Assembly: GCA_021807975.1 (NCBI GenBank)
Contig: JAKBCJ010000179.1
Coordinates: 1 to 8,823 of the forward strand
Length of the DNA: 8,823 bases
DNA from: Pseudomonadota bacterium
Lineage (GTDB): Bacteria; Pseudomonadota; Alphaproteobacteria; Acetobacterales; Acetobacteraceae
Direction of reading: 5' to 3'
Position numbers and translations under genes: made by a program. The notes under the pieces are model-generated. The model saw only the letters and a program-made list of their open reading frames with translations, was not told the origin of the DNA and searched no databases. Every line of letters starts with the position of its first letter. The stretch's first letter is position 1. Below, one piece after another: positions 5,402 to 8,823 of this stretch.

Positions 5402-8400
5402 ATGACCCAGCCGTTTCGAACCAAGGCGGGCGGGCGCGTCGATCGCGGCCGGCCGGTTCGTTTCAGTTTCGACGGGCGGCGGTACGAAGGTTACGCTGGC
5501 GATACGCTGGCCTCCGCGCTGCTGGCCAACGATGTGCATCTGGTGGGGCGGTCGTTCAAGTATCACCGTCCGCGCGGCATCCTGTCGGCCGGGTCGGAAG
5601 AACCCAACGCACTTGTAACGATCGACCGCGGGCCGGGGCGGATCACGCCCAACCTGCGAGCAACCGCGATCGAGCTGTACGACGGGCTGACGGCCCGCAG
5701 CCAGAACCGCTTTCCGTCGTTGCGTTTTGATCTGGCGGCCGCGGCGGGGCTGGCCGCGCCGCTGATTTCGGCCGGGTTCTACTACAAAAGCTTCATGTGG
5801 CCGCCGTCGTTCTGGCGGCGTGTCTATGAGCCGCTGATTCGCCGGGCGGCCGGGCTGGGAAGAGCGCCGGAAGAAGCCGATCCGGATCGGTATTTGCATC
5901 GGTACGCGCATTGCGACGTGCTGATCGTCGGCGGCGGACCCGCCGGTCTTGCGGCCGCATTGGGGGCCTCGGCGACCGGCGCCCGGGTGATCCTGTGCGA
6001 TGAGCAGGCCGAACCGGGCGGCTCGCTGCTGGACGAACCGGGCGTCACGATCGACGGCTGGCCGGCGCCGGACTGGGTGCGGGAGGCGATCGCCACGCTG
6101 GGCGGTTCGGTGACTCTGCTGCCCCGCACGACCGCGTTCGGATGGTATCCTGGCAACATGATCGGGCTGCTGGAGCGCGTCACAGATCATTTGGCGCAGC
6201 CGGGGGGGACCTTGCCGCGGGAGAGGTTGTGGCAGGTGCGGGCCGAACGGGTGGTGCTGGCAACTGGCGCGATCGAACGTCCGCTGGTGTTCCCCGGCAA
6301 CGACCGTCCCGGCATCATGCTGGCCGGAGCGGCGCGAACCTATCTGCACCGATATGGCGTCAAGGTGGGCCGGCGGGTCGCGATCGCCACCAGCAACGAC
6401 AGCGCCTATCGCGCCGCGATCGATCTGCGGGCGGCGGGAGCGGAAATCGCCGGTATCGTCGATAGCCGGACCTCGGCCGACGGTGAGGCGGTTCAGGCAG
6501 CGCGCGCGCTGGGGATTCCGATCCACGCCGGCCAGACCATCTCCGGCACCGAGGGCAGGTCGCGGGTCCATTCCGCCAAGCTGTCTAATGGAACCGACAT
6601 TATCCCCTGCGATACCATCCTGATGTCGGGCGGGTGGACTCCGTCGGTGCATCTGTTCAGCCAGTCGCGCGGGCAGCTTGTGTTCGATCTGGACTCCGGC
6701 ACCTATCTGCCGTCGGAAGGTGCCATCGGGGCCTGCGCCGGGGTGTTCGATCTGGCCGCCTGCCTGCGCGACGGAACCGAGGCCGGGGGCAGCGAGCCGC
6801 GGCGTTTCGAAGTGGCCGGGATGCCGTCGATGGCGCCGGGACGGCCACCCGCGGCGGCTAAGCCGCACCGGTCGGCGTTCGTGGATTTCCAGAACGATGT
6901 CACGGCCAAGGATCTGTCCATCGCCGCCGCCGAGGGTTTCGTTTCGATTGAGCATGCGAAGCGCTACACCACGGCGGGGATGGCCACCGACCAGGGCAAA
7001 ACATCCAACCTGAACGCCCTGGCCGCCATGGCGGCCCTGACGGGGCGGGACATGCAGGCGGTCGGGCTGACCACGTTCCGTCCGCCGTACACGCCGGTGA
7101 CGTTCGGCGCCTTTGCCGGGGTCGCCAGGGGGGCGTTGTTCGCACCGGTCCGGCTGCCGCCCATCGCGGCGGCGGGTGCGGTTCTGGAGGATGCCGGCAC
7201 CTGGAAACGCGCGCGCTGCTATCCGGTGGGCAACGAAACCGCCGAAGCGGCCACGCTGCGGGAATGTCTCGCCGTTCGCAACGAAGCCGGCATGCTGGAT
7301 GCCAGCACGCTGGGCAAGATCGAAGTTGCCGGACCCGATGCGGCGGCGTTCCTCAGTCTTATCTACACAGGGGATTTCACCGGCCTGGCGCCCGGGCGCT
7401 GCCGCTATGCGGTGCTGACCGGGGAAGATGGTTTCATCCGCGACGACGGCATTGTCGCCCGGCTCGCCGCCGACCGGTTTCATGTCACAACCACGACCGG
7501 CGGTGCGGCCTTCGTGCTGCACCATATGGAAGATTACCTGCAGACCGAATTCCCCGGTTTACGGGTCTGGCTGACCTCGATCACCGAACAATGGGCGGTG
7601 ATCGCGGTGCAGGGGCCGCGGTCGGCGGAGGTGCTGGCGCCGTTCATCCCGGATATCGACCTTGGGTCGATGCCGCATATGAGCGTGCGGGAGGGCCATA
7701 TCGGCGACATACCGCTGCGCCTGTTCCGGGTGAGTTTCACCGGTGAGGCGGGGTTCGAATTGAACGTGCCGCCGGATCAGGCGCAGCGCGTGTGGGACAC
7801 CTTGCTGCAACGTGACGTGACCCCGTATGGCACCGACGCGATGCATGTACTGCGCGCGGAGAAGGGCTACATCATCGTCGGGCAGGACACCGACGGAACC
7901 GTCACGCCGGACGACGCCGGCCTGACCTGGACGATCGCCGGCGGGGATTTCGTCGGCAGGCGGTCTTTGTCGCTGCCGGACATGAAGCGTGCGAATCGCA
8001 AGCAGTTGGTCGGGTTGCTGCCAACCGATCCGGCCGTGGTGCTGGAGGACGGGGCGCAGATCGTCGGCGAGGGCCGGAGGGAGAGTCTGGGCCATGTGAC
8101 CTCGTCCTATTTCAGTGCCGCCTTGAGCCGTGGCTTCGCGCTGGCGTCGATTGCCGGCGGCCGGGCGCGCATCGGTGCAACGCTGTCCGTGCCGATGCCA
8201 GGGGGCGATATCGCGGTGACCGTTGTCGATCCGGTGTTTGTCGATAAGCCCGGTCAGCGGCTGAAAGTTCGGCCGGTTCAGCCGGTGCCGGCGGAGCCGC
8301 TGTTGCCGCCGCGGCCCTGGCTGGCGCCAACCTGCCGGCCGGCCGGGCCGGTTCGGCTGACAATTCTTGCGCCGACGACCCGCCTGGCGGTCAGGGCGGG

Positions 8401-8823
8401 CGGGGCGGCGGCGACCGCGATCGGTCTGGCCAGCGGGGTATTGCTGCCGACGGTGCCGAACCGTTCGGTGATCGCGCGCGACCGGGCGGCGCTGTGGATG
8501 GGGCCGGACGAGTGGCTGATCGTGGCACCGGACGATACCGTCGATCTGCGGGCCGACGCGGTGAAGGCGGCGGCGGGGCATCCGGTCAGTGTGGTCGATG
8601 TGTCGCATGCCACGCGCACGATCGAACTGGCGGGTTCGGCCGCCGCGTGGTGTTTGAACGCTTTTTGCGCGCTGGACCTGGATCTGGCGGCGTTTCCGGC
8701 CGGGATGTGTACGCGCACGCTGCTGGGCAAGGCGCCGATGGTGCTGTGGCGGGTGGCGGGGGATTTGTTCCACCTCGATGTCGGGCGATCCTATGTTTCC
8801 TACGTCTGGGACTGCCTGGAGCA
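5402..8823 (+). CDS. soxA: Sarcosine oxidase alpha subunit fused to a gamma-subunit (SoxG) domain; right end cut by window
   Basis: One frame stays open from 5402 to the edge (1140 residues seen), covering a whole SoxA and most of a SoxG. The N-terminal ~100 residues form the ferredoxin-like domain (GDTLASALLANDVHLVGRSFKYHRPRG), without Fe-S cysteines, as is usual for SoxA. A dinucleotide-binding domain follows, with GGGPAG at 177-182, then VLATGAIERPLVFPGNDRPG. From about 620 comes the folate-binding GcvT-like domain (MLDASTLGKIEVAGPDA), ending with GHVTSSYFS and DPVFVDKPGQRL near 955, where stand-alone SoxA normally ends. Residues 956-978 are a proline-rich linker. From about 979 the sequence is SoxG-like: ALWMGPDEWLIV, VVDVSHATRTIELAG and AFPAGMCTRTLLGKAPMVLWR. 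SoxA binds NAD and tetrahydrofolate and shares FMN with SoxB. Start: a TGA at 5384-5386 closes the frame upstream, leaving ATG 5390, GTG 5393 or ATG 5402. ATG 5402 has GGATGG 8 nt upstream and gives the typical opening MTQPFR. Confidence 0.93.
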   Translation, partial: MTQPFRTKAGGRVDRGRPVRFSFDGRRYEGYAGDTLASALLANDVHLVGRSFKYHRPRGILSAGSEEPNALVTIDRGPGRITPNLRATAIELYDGLTARSQNRFPSLRFDLAAAAGLAAPLISAGFYYKSFMWPPSFWRRVYEPLIRRAAGLGRAPEEADPDRYLHRYAHCDVLIVGGGPAGLAAALGASATGARVILCDEQAEPGGSLLDEPGVTIDGWPAPDWVREAIATLGGSVTLLPRTTAFGWYPGNMIGLLERVTDHLAQPGGTLPRERLWQVRAERVVLATGAIERPLVFPGNDRPGIMLAGAARTYLHRYGVKVGRRVAIATSNDSAYRAAIDLRAAGAEIAGIVDSRTSADGEAVQAARALGIPIHAGQTISGTEGRSRVHSAKLSNGTDIIPCDTILMSGGWTPSVHLFSQSRGQLVFDLDSGTYLPSEGAIGACAGVFDLAACLRDGTEAGGSEPRRFEVAGMPSMAPGRPPAAAKPHRSAFVDFQNDVTAKDLSIAAAEGFVSIEHAKRYTTAGMATDQGKTSNLNALAAMAALTGRDMQAVGLTTFRPPYTPVTFGAFAGVARGALFAPVRLPPIAAAGAVLEDAGTWKRARCYPVGNETAEAATLRECLAVRNEAGMLDASTLGKIEVAGPDAAAFLSLIYTGDFTGLAPGRCRYAVLTGEDGFIRDDGIVARLAADRFHVTTTTGGAAFVLHHMEDYLQTEFPGLRVWLTSITEQWAVIAVQGPRSAEVLAPFIPDIDLGSMPHMSVREGHIGDIPLRLFRVSFTGEAGFELNVPPDQAQRVWDTLLQRDVTPYGTDAMHVLRAEKGYIIVGQDTDGTVTPDDAGLTWTIAGGDFVGRRSLSLPDMKRANRKQLVGLLPTDPAVVLEDGAQIVGEGRRESLGHVTSSYFSAALSRGFALASIAGGRARIGATLSVPMPGGDIAVTVVDPVFVDKPGQRLKVRPVQPVPAEPLLPPRPWLAPTCRPAGPVRLTILAPTTRLAVRAGGAAATAIGLASGVLLPTVPNRSVIARDRAALWMGPDEWLIVAPDDTVDLRADAVKAAAGHPVSVVDVSHATRTIELAGSAAAWCLNAFCALDLDLAAFPAGMCTRTLLGKAPMVLWRVAGDLFHLDVGRSYVSYVWDCLE

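Noticed and set aside
5179..5730. A 183-codon frame starting just after soxD and running into soxA in another frame
   Set aside because: From 5402 onward the SoxA N-terminus is unmistakable in a different frame, and this frame has no recognisable domain.
5201..7525. A 774-codon open frame on the minus strand opposite soxA
   Set aside because: It is an antisense shadow of a strongly recognised SoxA frame. The peptide is Arg/Gln/Pro-rich with no family-like motif, as expected from the complement of GC-rich codons.
7559..8773. A 404-codon minus-strand frame opposite the C-terminal SoxA and SoxG part
   Set aside because: The composition is dominated by Arg, Gln, His and Pro with no recognisable domain, while the plus strand encodes clear GcvT-like and SoxG sequence.

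Overview
The window is GC-rich and densely packed, with tight gene junctions. It looks like chromosomal DNA of a high-GC alphaproteobacterium, plausibly Rhodospirillales/Acetobacteraceae; that placement is an inference from composition and gene style, because no marker gene is present. No rRNA, tRNA, CRISPR array, transposase or phage gene was seen.

Layout, left to right. (1) Positions 1-729, minus strand: a slipin/stomatin-like SPFH membrane protein, whose C-terminal end runs off the left edge. (2) An 80-bp divergent spacer, then a family-4 glycosyltransferase at 810-1928, plus strand. (3) A GMC-family FAD oxidoreductase of the choline/alcohol dehydrogenase type at 1933-3549, minus strand. 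It converges on the glycosyltransferase with 4 bp between the stop codons and a small hairpin over the junction. (4) Divergent from it, a sarcosine oxidase operon on the plus strand: soxB (3650-4909), soxD (4909-5178) and a long soxA-type frame from 5402 that is still open at the right edge.

The sox genes encode heterotetrameric sarcosine oxidase, which demethylates sarcosine to glycine and passes the one-carbon unit to tetrahydrofolate, producing H2O2. The divergent GMC gene could act upstream, since choline oxidation leads through betaine and dimethylglycine to sarcosine. This is a context inference, because GMC substrates are not readable from sequence. The slipin and glycosyltransferase have no evident link to this pathway.

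Two points stand out. First, SoxA runs without a stop, through a proline-rich linker, into a nearly complete SoxG-like domain, so this looks like a natural alpha-gamma subunit fusion. Second, soxD and soxA, which are normally close, are separated by 223 bp holding a 34-bp-arm inverted repeat and two smaller hairpins, resembling a dispersed intergenic palindromic element. A 76-codon frame crosses this gap with ATGA overlaps at both ends and could relay translation from soxD to soxA. I do not see a wholly undescribed system here.
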